Assembly (NCBI RefSeq): GCF_016651105.1
Contig: NZ_JAEKEL010000002.1
Location: 702,501 to 766,500, forward strand
Reading direction: 5' to 3'
DNA: 64,000 nt
Source: Pseudomonas sp. TH15
Lineage (GTDB): Bacteria > Pseudomonadota > Gammaproteobacteria > Pseudomonadales > Pseudomonadaceae
Made by a program: the position numbers and the translations under genes. The notes beneath the pieces were generated by a model that was not told the DNA's origin, did no database searches, and worked only from the letters and a program-made list of their open reading frames with translations. This document shows positions 32,847 through 41,695 of the stretch, one piece after another. How positions within the stretch are numbered: position 1 is the first letter of the stretch; each line of letters begins with the position of its first letter.

Positions 32847-34316
32847 TCAACCTACGCGGTAGTTTGGCGCTTCTTTGGTGATCTGTACGTCGTGAACGTG
32901 GGACTCGGCCATGCCAGCGCCGGTGATCCGCACGAACTCAGGCTTGGTGCGCATTTCTTCGATGTCGGCACTGCCGGTGTAGCCCATCGAGGAACGCAGG
33001 CCGCCCATCAGTTGATGGATGATGGCGCTCAGGGTGCCCTTGTACGGAACACGCCCTTCGATGCCTTCAGGTACAAGCTTCTCGGCGCCTGCCGAGGAAT
33101 CCTGGAAGTAACGGTCGGAGGAGCCTTGAGCCTGGGACATGGCGCCCAGCGAACCCATGCCGCGGTAAGCCTTGTACGAACGACCCTGGAACAGTTCGAT
33201 CTCGCCCGGTGCTTCTTCAGTACCAGCGAACATCGAGCCCATCATCACGCAGGAAGCACCGGCAACGATAGCCTTGGACAGGTCACCGGAGAAACGGATG
33301 CCGCCGTCGGCGATCAACGGAACACCAGTGCCTTCAAGGGCAGCGGCGACGTTGGCGATGGCACTGATTTGCGGGACGCCGACACCGGCGACGATACGAG
33401 TGGTGCAGATCGAGCCAGGGCCGATACCGACCTTGACTGCATCAGCGCCAGCTTCGGCCAGAGCCAGAGCAGCAGCGCCGGTAGCGATGTTGCCGCCGAT
33501 GACCTGCACTTCAGGGAAATTCTGTTTGACCCAGCGAACGCGGTCGATCACGCCTTTGGAGTGACCGTGTGCGGTGTCGACCACCACCACGTCGACACCG
33601 GCATTGACCAACGCAGCTACGCGATCACCGGTGTCTTTACCGGTGCCGACAGCAGCGCCAACGCGCAGACGACCTTGGTCATCCTTGCTGGCCAGCGGGT
33701 AAGCCTTGGCTTTTTCGATGTCGTTGACGGTCATCATGCCTTTGAGGGCAAACTTGTCGTCGACGATCAGTACGCGTTCGATGCGATGTTTGTGCAACAA
33801 CTCGCGGACGTCGTTCTTGTCGGCGCCTTCCTTGACCGTGACCAGACGCTCTTTAGGCGTCATCACTTCACGGACAGTGGCTTCCAGACGGTTTTCGAAA
33901 CGTACGTCACGGGAAGTGACGATGCCGACCAGGTCGCCATCGTGCAGTACCGGAACGCCGGAGATGTTGTGCAGGCGGGTCAGTTCGAACAGTTCACGAA
34001 CCGTGGCGTCAGCCTCGATGGTGATCGGGTCCTTGACCACGCCGGCTTCATAACGTTTGACCTTGCGAACTTCGGCAGCTTGCTGCTCGATGGTCATGTT
34101 CTTGTGGATGATGCCGATGCCACCTTCCTGAGCCATGGCGATTGCCAGACGGGCTTCAGTGACGGTGTCCATTGCGGCAGAAACCAGAGGAATATTCAGC
34201 TCGATGCCACGGGTTAGGCGGGTCTTGAGACTGACTTCGTTAGGAAGCACCTCGGAATAACCGGGCACTAGGAGAATGTCGTCGAATGTCAGAGCTTCTT
34301 GGCTGATACGCAGCAT
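32847..34316 (-). CDS. guaB: Inosine-5'-monophosphate dehydrogenase
   Basis: 489 residues from the ATG at 34316, preceded by GGGAG; this start gives the family beginning MLRISQEALTFDDILL. Two CBS domains (about 95-205) are inserted in the TIM barrel. The catalytic Cys304 lies in GPGSICTTR, and the flap arginine-tyrosine region is YRGMGSLGAM. It oxidises IMP to XMP with NAD, the first committed step to GMP. It is the first gene of guaBA, with a strong promoter directly upstream. Confidence 0.98.
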   Translation of the reverse strand: MLRISQEALTFDDILLVPGYSEVLPNEVSLKTRLTRGIELNIPLVSAAMDTVTEARLAIAMAQEGGIGIIHKNMTIEQQAAEVRKVKRYEAGVVKDPITIEADATVRELFELTRLHNISGVPVLHDGDLVGIVTSRDVRFENRLEATVREVMTPKERLVTVKEGADKNDVRELLHKHRIERVLIVDDKFALKGMMTVNDIEKAKAYPLASKDDQGRLRVGAAVGTGKDTGDRVAALVNAGVDVVVVDTAHGHSKGVIDRVRWVKQNFPEVQVIGGNIATGAAALALAEAGADAVKVGIGPGSICTTRIVAGVGVPQISAIANVAAALEGTGVPLIADGGIRFSGDLSKAIVAGASCVMMGSMFAGTEEAPGEIELFQGRSYKAYRGMGSLGAMSQAQGSSDRYFQDSSAGAEKLVPEGIEGRVPYKGTLSAIIHQLMGGLRSSMGYTGSADIEEMRTKPEFVRITGAGMAESHVHDVQITKEAPNYRVG

Positions 34317-34352
34317 CGCGGGGGCTCCCGAGCGGGAAAATGGAAGCGCGCC

Positions 34353-34381
34353 ATTATAGTCAGACACCCCCTCGGGTTCAA
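34353..34381 (-). promoter_or_regulatory. Sigma-70 promoter of guaBA
   Basis: On the minus strand TTGAAC (34376-34381) and a perfect TATAAT (34353-34358) are separated by 17 bases, with the guaB ATG at 34316. Confidence 0.85.
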
Positions 34382-34457
34382 TGTAAAACTCTGTCTATTA
34401 TTGGCATTACTGATATACGGGGATTGCCGAGCGGATCTGCAGGGTCTGCGGCTTTTT

Positions 34458-34553
34458 GTAGGAACTGCCGAAGGCTGCGATCTTTTGATCTTCAGCGATT
34501 TCAATTCCGTCGAAGATCAAGGTCAAAAGATCGCAGCCTTCGGCAGCTCCTAC
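34458..34553. repeat. REPIN (TGTAGGAGCTGCCG type)
   Basis: TGTAGGAACTGCCGAAGGCT and AGCCTTCGGCAGCTCCTAC flank a spacer with GATCTTTTGATC and GATCAAGGTCAAAAGATC. This is the second REP family of the window, sharing its form with 61649-61735. Confidence 0.9.
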
Positions 34554-34568
34554 GGTGTCCCCCCGACG

Positions 34569-35117
34569 TTATAACTCGACTTTCACCCAACTCACGGGCT
34601 GATCGAGCCAATCGGCGAACTCATCGATAAAGCTCTGCTTGAACCCGGCCTCGGCCCAGTTGTTGAAGATGAAACCCAGGTTTGAGAAACCGCATTCCTG
34701 CAAAAACAGAAACCCGTTGATGTCATCTTCATGCCCGCACTCGGGGCAGGTGAAGTTATCGGTGCGCCCCGGCATCCACTCTTCCAGGCTTTCGAACAGC
34801 GCTTCGCCGACTTCCTTGCGGCACTCGGCGCAACCCGCCTCTTCCAGGAAACCCTTGGCCGGCGTGTAGATGCAGCGTTTGGTGATGATTTCCAGGCCAT
34901 TGATCGGCTCACCGAACGGCAGCGCTTCCGGGTGCAGGACCACGGCGCGCGCGCCGTCAGCCAGTGCGTAACCCATGCGATTACCAGTGCGCCCGCAGGT
35001 CGTCAGCTCTTCTTTGATAATGTTCTTGCGCACCAGCCACCGAACGATTGCCCGGGCCCGGGGTTCGTGCACCGGCAACGTGGAGATTTTCGGGACGATG
35101 ATGCTTTGGGAATTCAT
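34569..35117 (-). CDS. Zinc-ribbon-like conserved hypothetical protein
   Basis: 182 residues from the ATG at 35117. Two CxxC pairs, CAECRKE and FTCPECGHED, suggest one zinc ribbon in the middle. The N-terminal part (EPRARAIVRWLVRKNIIKEE) is helical and the C-terminus is rich in Trp/Phe. I believe similar Pseudomonas proteins are labelled sugar ABC transporter ATPase in databases, but no Walker motif is present, so that name seems wrong. Function unknown. A REPIN lies just upstream, so its promoter must be very short or within the repeat. Confidence 0.75.
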   Translation of the reverse strand: MNSQSIIVPKISTLPVHEPRARAIVRWLVRKNIIKEELTTCGRTGNRMGYALADGARAVVLHPEALPFGEPINGLEIITKRCIYTPAKGFLEEAGCAECRKEVGEALFESLEEWMPGRTDNFTCPECGHEDDINGFLFLQECGFSNLGFIFNNWAEAGFKQSFIDEFADWLDQPVSWVKVEL

Positions 35118-35150
35118 GGTGCAAGCCTGCAAATACTGAATGATCACCCT

Positions 35151-35240
35151 TGTGGGAGCGAGCTTGCTCGCGATGAGGGCATTGCAGCCAACATTAATGT
35201 TGCCTGACCCACCGCCATCGCGAGCAAGCTCGCTCCCACA
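35151..35240. repeat. REPIN upstream of zinc-ribbon gene
   Basis: TGTGGGAGCGAGCTTGCTCG and CGAGCAAGCTCGCTCCCACA around a 50-base spacer. Confidence 0.9.
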
Positions 35241-35279
35241 GGATCTGCGGCCGGCAGCTTAATCCCTGACACACTCAGG

Positions 35280-36047
35280 TCAAGTACTCAAATAGCGCCC
35301 GATCAAGGCAATGCCGCTGGCCAGCACCAACCAGGTCACCATCCGTACAAAGGCCTCCCGGGACAGCTTCATCGTCAACCGCCGGCCGATCCACAACCCC
35401 AGCGCCATGGCCGGTAACAAGCACACGGCCAATACCAATAAGGGTAGCTCGGCATACACACCCGCGACGGCAAACAGGCTCAAACGCACCACGGTGCTGC
35501 AACTGATCAGCGCACTCTGGGTCGCCCGGGCCGCGTCCTTGGGCAGGCGACTGTTCAGATAGATCGCATATAAAAAGCCACCGCTGCCAAACAACGCCCC
35601 GAACATCCCGCCCACCGTGCCCATCGGCACTGCCCAACCGGCAGACAACTGTGTCGGACGGGTTTTGGCCCACAAGCTGTACACTGCATAGGCGCTGATA
35701 AACAGCCCCATCAACAGCAACAACAAATCGGATTTGAGGTTCAACAGGAAAATCACCCCCAACGTGCAGCCCACCGCCATACACGGCAGTAGCCGCAGCA
35801 GTTCGGGTTTGTCCACATCCCGCCGCGAGGGCAGCAGATTGCCGAAGGCCGCGACAAAATCCAGCAGCACCAGCAATGGCACGATTTTCGACAGCGGCAT
35901 AAACAGGATCAGGATCGGCCCGGCCACCAGCGCGGTGCCAAACCCGGCAATGCCAAACACGATGTACGCCAGGACGATGCCCAGTCCGATCACCAACCAA
36001 GCCGTCGCACCGAACGGCCATTGGTTCAACATCTCAAGCACATTCAT
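35280..36047 (-). CDS. TauE/SafE family sulfite exporter-like membrane protein
   Basis: 255 residues with about eight transmembrane helices (AWLVIGLGIVLAYIVFGIAGFG, LLLLLMGLFISAYAVYSLW, LPLLVLAVCLLPAMALGLWIG and others). Two related halves each carry the family glycine motif: GIAGFGTALVAGPI in the first and TVGGMFGALFGSGGF in the second. TSUP transporters move small sulfur-containing or carboxylic anions across the inner membrane; the substrate here is unknown. A LysR regulator starts 100 bases away on the other strand, a common arrangement for a regulated exporter. Confidence 0.85.
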   Translation of the reverse strand: MNVLEMLNQWPFGATAWLVIGLGIVLAYIVFGIAGFGTALVAGPILILFMPLSKIVPLLVLLDFVAAFGNLLPSRRDVDKPELLRLLPCMAVGCTLGVIFLLNLKSDLLLLLMGLFISAYAVYSLWAKTRPTQLSAGWAVPMGTVGGMFGALFGSGGFLYAIYLNSRLPKDAARATQSALISCSTVVRLSLFAVAGVYAELPLLVLAVCLLPAMALGLWIGRRLTMKLSREAFVRMVTWLVLASGIALIGRYLST

Positions 36048-36147
36048 TTGCAGGCTTTCCTTGAATACCTGTGATGACTTTAGCCAGCGCCAAGCGTTGC
36101 GACTAATATCTTCAAAGTCGCCAACCCATCTCGAAAAGGCATGCCTC

Positions 36148-37095
36148 GTGCTTTCAACCCGCCAATTGCGTTACTTCGTGGAAATCGCCGAGTGCGGCAG
36201 TTTCAGCGCTGCGGCCGAACGCCTGTTTATCGCACAGTCCGCCCTGAGCCGGCAGATCAAGGACATGGAAACCCGCCTGCAAACACCGCTGTTCGAACGT
36301 ACCGCGCGCCAGCCCCGACTGACCGCCGCTGGTGAAGCCTTTTTGCCCCGGGCCAGAAACCTGTTGCTTGAGCTGACCAAGGCCAGCGAGATGGCGACTC
36401 AGGTCGGCAACGGTCAACTCGGCACTTTGCGCCTGAGCCATTCCAGTACGGTGCCGATGAGCGGCCGCTTGTTGCGGGGCATCAGCGCTTATCTGGATCA
36501 GCATGCCGGCGTGTCCATGGACATCGTCAAACTGTCCTCCGAAGCGCAGTTGGAAGAGCTGGCCGAAGGTCGTCTGGATGTTGGTCTGTTGCGCTTGCCA
36601 GTGCTGCGTCAGCGCGAAGGCGTGCAGATTGTTCCTTTATATAGCGAGCGTTTGCTGCTGGCTGTGCCACCGAATCATCCACTGGCTGTGGATAAGTCCA
36701 CTCAAGGCATCGACCTCGCGCAGTTGAAGGATGAGGCGTTTATCTCGATTCCTCATCCGCAGCGTGGCGGCTTGAGTTACTTGTCTGCCGAGTTATGCAT
36801 GCGCCAGGGCTTTTTCCCCAAGGCCGCTCGGGTGGTGTCGCGCAAAACCACGCAACTGCAATTGATTCAGGCCGGGTTCGGCATTGCGCTGTTGCCGGAA
36901 TCGCTGCAAGACATTGCCCCGCCCGACATCCATTTCCTGCCACTGGCCGACCCGGATTGCCACAGCACCGTCGCCCTCGCCTGCAGCCAAAATCCTCCGC
37001 CCCTGATCCAACACTTCATCAACATCTGCACAAATCCCTGTGGGAGCGGGCTTGCTCGCGAAAGCGGCCTAACATTCAACATTGACGCTAACTGA
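36148..37095 (+). CDS. LysR-family transcriptional regulator with REP-derived C-terminus
   Basis: 315 residues from the GTG at 36148, which opens the standard LysR start LSTRQLRYFVEIAECGSFSAAAERL (winged helix, residues 3-60). The effector domain follows (GQLGTLRLSHSSTVPMSGRL, then VPLYSERLLLAVPPNHPLA). The frame continues open upstream to 35734, but without regulator-like sequence. The final residues CGSGLARESGLTFNIDAN and the stop codon are encoded by the left arm and spacer of a REPIN (37038 onward), so the native end was probably replaced. It is divergent from the TauE/SafE gene, which it likely controls. Confidence 0.88.
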   Translation: MLSTRQLRYFVEIAECGSFSAAAERLFIAQSALSRQIKDMETRLQTPLFERTARQPRLTAAGEAFLPRARNLLLELTKASEMATQVGNGQLGTLRLSHSSTVPMSGRLLRGISAYLDQHAGVSMDIVKLSSEAQLEELAEGRLDVGLLRLPVLRQREGVQIVPLYSERLLLAVPPNHPLAVDKSTQGIDLAQLKDEAFISIPHPQRGGLSYLSAELCMRQGFFPKAARVVSRKTTQLQLIQAGFGIALLPESLQDIAPPDIHFLPLADPDCHSTVALACSQNPPPLIQHFINICTNPCGSGLARESGLTFNIDAN

Positions 37096-37128
37096 CACAC
37101 CGTCTTCGCGAGCAAGCCCGCTCCCACA
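37038..37128. repeat. REPIN overlapping the 3' end of the lysR-type gene
   Basis: CTGTGGGAGCGGGCTTGCTC and GAGCAAGCCCGCTCCCACA. The left arm and part of the spacer are inside the coding frame of the regulator; the right arm ends 57 bases before xseA. Confidence 0.9.
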
Positions 37129-37184
37129 AGGGATTTGTGTGTACGCATGGAGATTGTTCGCCGAATGCCTTTATCATGCGCCCC

Positions 37185-38564
37185 ATGATTAAAGATCCCT
37201 TTGCAAGACTCGGCCTGGACCGTGAAGTCCTGACTGTCAGCCAGCTCAACGGCCGCGCGCGGGTGTTGCTGGAAGACGTGTTCAGCAATATCTGGGTCGA
37301 AGGCGAAATCTCCAACCTCGCCCGCCCGGCGTCCGGCCATGTGTATTTCACCCTCAAGGACAGTGGCGCCCAGGTCCGTTGCGCACTGTTTCGGCAGAAC
37401 GCCGCTAAGGTTCGCCAAGCGTTGAAGGATGGCCTGGCGGTCAAGGTCCGTGGCAAGGTCTCGCTGTTCGAGGGCCGTGGCGACTATCAACTGATCCTCG
37501 ACACTGTGGAGCCGGCCGGTGACGGCGCCCTGCGCCTGGCCTTCGATGCGCTGAAAGAAAAACTCAGCGCCGAAGGCCTGTTCAGTGCCGAACGCAAAGT
37601 GCCGCTGCCGGCGCATCCACAACGCATCGGCATCATCAGTTCGCCCACCGGCGCGGTGATTCGCGACATCATCAGCGTGTTCCGCCGCCGCGCGCCGCAG
37701 ATCCAACTGACGCTGATCCCGACCGCCGTACAGGGTCGCGAAGCCACTGCACAAATTGTCCGCGCCCTGAAACTGGCGGACGCCCGGGGTTTCGATGCGC
37801 TGATCCTGGCCCGTGGCGGCGGCTCGCTGGAAGACCTCTGGTGTTTCAACGAAGAAGCCGTGGCCCGCGCCGTGGACGCCTGCGTGACGCCGATTGTCAG
37901 CGCCGTCGGTCATGAAACCGACGTCTCGATCAGTGACTTCGTCGCCGACGTTCGCGCCCCGACGCCTTCCGCCGCTGCCGAACTGCTGGCGCCGGACTCC
38001 AGCGATCTGGTGCGCCGGGTCGAAAGCCTGCATCGCCGCTTGGTCATGCGCATCCGTGACCGCTTGATGCGCGATCGCCTGCGCCTGGAAGGCATGTCCC
38101 GTCGCCTGCGCCATCCCGGCGAACGCCTACGCCAACAAGCGCAACGCCTGGACGATCTGGACATGCGCATGCGCCGCGCCTTCGAGCGCAGCCTCAATAC
38201 CCGTCGCGAACGCTTGATCCGCCTGGAAACCCGCCTCGCCGGGCAACATCCAGGTCGGCAATTGGCGATGCTGCGCCAGCGCCTCGACAGTCTCGCCGAA
38301 CGCCTGCCCCGGGCCATCCGCGAAGGCCTCAAAAGCCGTCGCCTACAACTGCAAAGCCAGGTGCAGACACTGCAAGTGGTCAGTCCGTTGGCGACCCTCG
38401 CCCGTGGCTACAGCATTCTGCTGGACGAGCGTGGCAACGCGATCCGCAGCGCCGAGCAGACCCACAACGGCCAGCGCCTGAAAGCCAAACTGGGCGATGG
38501 CGAGCTGCAAGTTCGCGTCGAAGACAATCACCTGACGCCTGTCACCCTTTCTTTACTGGATTGA
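37185..38564 (+). CDS. xseA: Exodeoxyribonuclease VII large subunit
   Basis: 459 residues from the ATG at 37185, which matches the family start closely; the frame is open to 37137 but the extra 16 residues look foreign. An N-terminal OB fold (VSQLNGRARVLLEDVFSNIWVEGEISNLARP) is followed by the catalytic region (PQRIGIISSPTGAVIRDI, ILARGGGSLEDLWCFNEE, VGHETDVSISDFVADVRAPTPS) and a long basic coiled coil. With XseB it degrades single-stranded DNA. xseB is not in this window. Confidence 0.95.
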   Translation: MIKDPFARLGLDREVLTVSQLNGRARVLLEDVFSNIWVEGEISNLARPASGHVYFTLKDSGAQVRCALFRQNAAKVRQALKDGLAVKVRGKVSLFEGRGDYQLILDTVEPAGDGALRLAFDALKEKLSAEGLFSAERKVPLPAHPQRIGIISSPTGAVIRDIISVFRRRAPQIQLTLIPTAVQGREATAQIVRALKLADARGFDALILARGGGSLEDLWCFNEEAVARAVDACVTPIVSAVGHETDVSISDFVADVRAPTPSAAAELLAPDSSDLVRRVESLHRRLVMRIRDRLMRDRLRLEGMSRRLRHPGERLRQQAQRLDDLDMRMRRAFERSLNTRRERLIRLETRLAGQHPGRQLAMLRQRLDSLAERLPRAIREGLKSRRLQLQSQVQTLQVVSPLATLARGYSILLDERGNAIRSAEQTHNGQRLKAKLGDGELQVRVEDNHLTPVTLSLLD

Positions 38565-38567
38565 TCC

Positions 38568-39389
38568 ATGCCACGTTTTTTAGCTCCGTTGCTTTTGTTG
38601 TGCCTGACCTTCAACGCCCACGCTGACAGTTACATCACCCGCCTGTTGAACAAACCGGTGCCGGGCGGCGTGGCCGTGGTGGACCTGGGCACCGCTGCCC
38701 AGGCGCCAAAAGCCACGTATCAAGGCAAACCGGTGCTGGTGGTCAAGGAACAGAGCAATTGGCTGGCGATCGTCGGTGTGCCGTTAACGGTCAAACCGGG
38801 GACCCAGCAAGTGAACAGCGGCGGCCGTAATCTGAGCTTCACGGTCGGCAACAAGAAATACCCGGAACAGCACATCACGCTGAAGAACACCCAGCAGGTC
38901 AATCCAAACCCGGAGAATCTGAAGCGTATCGAAGGCGAACTGGCAGAACAAATCCAGGCTTATCGCAGCTTCAGCCCCGTCACCCCGAGCAACCTGCTGC
39001 TGGACAAACCGGTCAATGGCCCGCTGTCGAGCAAGTTTGGTGTACGTCGATTCTTTAATGGTGAGGAGCGAAATCCTCATGCGGGGCTGGACTTTGCGGT
39101 GCCTGCGGGTACGCCGATCAAGACGCCGGCGGCGGGCAAGGTGATTTTGATCGGTAACTACTTCTTTAACGGCAACACCGTGTTTGTCGACCATGGCCAG
39201 GGCTTTATCAGCATGTTCTGCCACATGTCGAAAATTGATGTGAAGGTTGGGCAGCAATTGGCCCGTGGTGGCGTGGTTGGCAAGGTCGGTTCGACCGGGC
39301 GCGCGACCGGGCCGCATATGCACTGGAATGTCAGTCTGAATGATGCTCGGGTCGACCCGGCGATTTTTATTGGGGCGTTTCAGCCTTGA
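38568..39389 (+). CDS. M23 family peptidoglycan DD-metalloendopeptidase
   Basis: 273 residues with signal peptide LLLLCLTFNAHADS. It begins three bases after xseA, so the two are probably co-transcribed. The C-terminal half is a LytM domain: zinc ligands His171 and Asp175 in NPHAGLDFAVPAGTPI and the His250-x-His252 of GPHMHWN are all present, so it should be active rather than an EnvC-type activator. It is predicted to cut peptide cross-links in the periplasm. An N-terminal domain of about 130 residues precedes the catalytic one. Confidence 0.9.
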   Translation: MPRFLAPLLLLCLTFNAHADSYITRLLNKPVPGGVAVVDLGTAAQAPKATYQGKPVLVVKEQSNWLAIVGVPLTVKPGTQQVNSGGRNLSFTVGNKKYPEQHITLKNTQQVNPNPENLKRIEGELAEQIQAYRSFSPVTPSNLLLDKPVNGPLSSKFGVRRFFNGEERNPHAGLDFAVPAGTPIKTPAAGKVILIGNYFFNGNTVFVDHGQGFISMFCHMSKIDVKVGQQLARGGVVGKVGSTGRATGPHMHWNVSLNDARVDPAIFIGAFQP

Positions 39390-39410
39390 TTAATGGGTGA
39401 GGCTCGCGGC

Positions 39411-39494
39411 CTCTTCGCGAGCAGGCTCGCTCCCACAGGGGATCTGGGTTGTGATTAAGATCCAGAGTGGGAGCGAGCCTGCTCGCGAAAGCGG
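39411..39494. repeat. REPIN (inverse orientation) after M23 gene
   Basis: CTTCGCGAGCAGGCTCGCTC and GAGCGAGCCTGCTCGCGAAAG face each other, with GATCTGGG/GATCCAGA in the short spacer. Confidence 0.85.
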
Positions 39495-39686
39495 CTTACG
39501 CAACACACCAATACTCACTGAATTCCCGCAAACCTCAATTGCGCCCTAATCAACGCTCACGCAAAAATCAAAAAGATCCGCCGGCTTAGGCACAATAAAA
39601 TCTCGCAAAACCCGGCTTTTCGGGTATTCCTCTCAATTTTTTTCGACTGCTTGCCAACCTTAACCCCGGCGGTTAGGGTTGAAGAC

Positions 39687-39764
39687 ATGAAAACCTCTCA
39701 CACCCTCATTCAGCTTCGCCAGCACCGCAGCCTGTGCCTCGTCAGTGCACGACTGCCGGGCTGA
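39687..39764 (+). CDS. Candidate leader peptide upstream of leuA, 25 residues
   Basis: A 25-codon frame beginning MKTSHTLIQLRQHRS and ending LPG lies 91 bases before leuA. It contains five leucines, three of them in the last ten residues. After its stop, CTGCCGG at 39753-39759 can pair with CCGGCAG at 39811-39817, and GGCCGCC-T6 follows, as in attenuators. This arrangement suggests leucine-dependent attenuation, but the ribosome-binding site is modest and leucines are not clustered, so the call is tentative. Confidence 0.4.
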   Translation: MKTSHTLIQLRQHRSLCLVSARLPG

Positions 39765-39854
39765 ATTGCGGTGCCTCGCCTTACACGTTTCCCCAAACAC
39801 TTTTGATCCACCGGCAGGCCGCCTTTTTTCGGCCCACACAATAAGGATTTCCCG

Positions 39855-41537
39855 ATGAGCATGCTCAAAGACCCGTCTTCGAAATACCGCGCGTTCCCGA
39901 CCATCGACATCCCGGACCGCACTTGGCCGTCGAAGACCATCACCGCCGCGCCGATCTGGTGCAGCTCGGACTTGCGCGACGGTAACCAGTCGCTGATCGA
40001 GCCAATGGACGCGGTCAAAAAGCTGCGTTTCTGGAAAACCCTGGTACAAGTCGGCGTGAAAGAAATCGAAGCGTCGTTCCCGGCGGCTTCGCAAACCGAC
40101 TTCGACTTCGTGCGTACCCTGATCGAAGACGGCCACATCCCGGACGACACCACCATTCAGGTGCTGACCCAGGGCCGTGAAGACTTGATCGAACGCACTT
40201 TCGAATCCCTGCGCGGCGCGAAGAAAGCCATCGTTCACCTGTACAACGCGACCTCCCCTTCTTTCCGTCGCATTGTCTTCAACCAGGACAAGGACGGGAT
40301 CAAGGCCATCGCCGTTAACGCTGCCAAGCTGTTCGTCAAATACGCCGCCCAGCAGCCGGACACCGAGTGGACCTTCGAGTACTCGCCAGAAACCTTCAGC
40401 GCCACCGAGCTCGAGTTCGCCAAAGAAGTCTGCGACGCAGTCATTGAAGTCTGGAACCCGACGCCTGAGCACAAGGTGATCCTCAACCTGCCAGCCACCG
40501 TCGAATGCGCGACCCCGAACATCTACGCCGACCAGATCGAATGGTTCGGCCGTCACATCAACCGTCGTGACAGCGTGATCATCAGCCTGCACACCCACAA
40601 CGACCGTGGCACTGGCGTGGCCGCCACCGAGCTGGGCCTGATGGCCGGCGCTGACCGTGTCGAAGGTTGCCTGTTCGGCAACGGCGAGCGCACCGGTAAC
40701 GTCGACCTGGTCACCGTGGCGTTGAACCTCTACACCCAGGGCATTCACCCTGAGCTGGACTTCTCCGACATCGACGGCGTGCGCAAAGTCGTCGAAGAGT
40801 GCAACCAGATTCAGGTGCACCCACGTCACCCGTACGTTGGCGACCTGGTTCACACCGCGTTCTCCGGCTCCCACCAGGACGCCATCCGCAAGGGCTTCGC
40901 CCAGCAGAAACCGGACACCCTGTGGGAAGTGCCGTACTTGCCGATCGACCCGGCCGACATCGGCCGCAGCTACGAAGCGGTGATTCGCGTCAACAGCCAG
41001 TCGGGCAAGGGCGGTATCGCTTACCTGCTGGAACAGGAATACGGCATCAGCTTGCCGCGCCGCATGCAGATCGAGTTCAGCCAGGTGGTGCAGCGAGAAA
41101 CCGATCGCCTCGGTCTGGAGATGACCGCCCAGCAAATTCACGCGCTGCTTCACAGCGAGTACTTGCAGGCCAACACCCCGTACGCACTGGTCAGCCATCG
41201 CTTGCAGGAAGAGAACGGCAACAGTTCGGTCGAAGTGGAAGTCTCTGGCAAGGGCCAGGGCGAAACCAACCTGCACTGGCGCGGCAAGGGCAACGGCGCC
41301 CTGGAAGCACTGGTGGCTGGCCTGCCGATCCCGGTGGAAATCATGGACTACAACGAACACGCCATCGGCGCGGGCACCAATGCCAAAGCTGCGGCCTACA
41401 TTGAACTGCGGGTTGACGGTCAGCGTGCGGTGCACGGCGTAGGTATCGATGAAAACATCACCACCGCCAGCTTCAAGGCGCTGTTTAGCGCACTGAACCG
41501 CTCGCTGAGCCAGCCGGAAGCGAAAGAAGCGGCGTAA
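39855..41537 (+). CDS. leuA: 2-isopropylmalate synthase
   Basis: 560 residues, the longer LeuA type. Catalytic TIM barrel motifs: SSDLRDGNQSLIEPM near residue 37, metal-binding HTHNDRGTG and the CLFGNGERTGNVD signature. A C-terminal regulatory domain (GNSSVEVEVSGKGQGETNLHWRGKGNG) would bind leucine for feedback inhibition. It condenses acetyl-CoA with 2-oxoisovalerate, the first leucine-specific step. AAGGATTT precedes the ATG. Confidence 0.97.
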   Translation: MSMLKDPSSKYRAFPTIDIPDRTWPSKTITAAPIWCSSDLRDGNQSLIEPMDAVKKLRFWKTLVQVGVKEIEASFPAASQTDFDFVRTLIEDGHIPDDTTIQVLTQGREDLIERTFESLRGAKKAIVHLYNATSPSFRRIVFNQDKDGIKAIAVNAAKLFVKYAAQQPDTEWTFEYSPETFSATELEFAKEVCDAVIEVWNPTPEHKVILNLPATVECATPNIYADQIEWFGRHINRRDSVIISLHTHNDRGTGVAATELGLMAGADRVEGCLFGNGERTGNVDLVTVALNLYTQGIHPELDFSDIDGVRKVVEECNQIQVHPRHPYVGDLVHTAFSGSHQDAIRKGFAQQKPDTLWEVPYLPIDPADIGRSYEAVIRVNSQSGKGGIAYLLEQEYGISLPRRMQIEFSQVVQRETDRLGLEMTAQQIHALLHSEYLQANTPYALVSHRLQEENGNSSVEVEVSGKGQGETNLHWRGKGNGALEALVAGLPIPVEIMDYNEHAIGAGTNAKAAAYIELRVDGQRAVHGVGIDENITTASFKALFSALNRSLSQPEAKEAA

Positions 41538-41553
41538 GCCTTCGCTGAAATGC

Positions 41554-41589
41554 AAAAGGCCCCAAGGTGAGAACCTTGGGGCCTTTTTG
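41554..41589 (+). terminator. Intrinsic terminator of leuA
   Basis: AAAAGGCCCCAAGGT (41554-41568) pairs with ACCTTGGGGCCTTTT (41573-41587) and ends in a T run; very stable. Confidence 0.95.
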
Positions 41590-41591
41590 TT

Positions 41592-41693
41592 GATCGTTCC
41601 CACGCTCTGCGTGGGAATGCCTCAAGGGACGCTCCGCGTCCAGTGACGCGGAGCGTCACGGGCTACATTCCCACGCAGAGCGTGGGAACGATC
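41592..41693. repeat. Nested inverted-repeat element (GATCGTTCCCACGC type)
   Basis: The outer arms GATCGTTCCCACGCTCTGCG and CGCAGAGCGTGGGAACGATC are exact inverted copies. GACGCTCCGCGTC and GACGCGGAGCGTC form an inner hairpin. The element occupies the whole convergent gap between leuA and the amidase and is a third repeat family here. Confidence 0.9.
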
Positions 41694-41695
41694 GG

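Noticed and set aside
36141..36335. ATG at 36141 as the start of the LysR-type gene
   Set aside because: It is in another frame and gives a short non-family peptide; the GTG at 36148 gives the canonical LysR N-terminus.
39611..39634. Hairpin ACCCG/CGGGT with T-rich sequence before the leuA leader as a strong terminator
   Set aside because: The stem is only about five base pairs and the T run is about a dozen bases beyond it; not convincing enough to list as a terminator.
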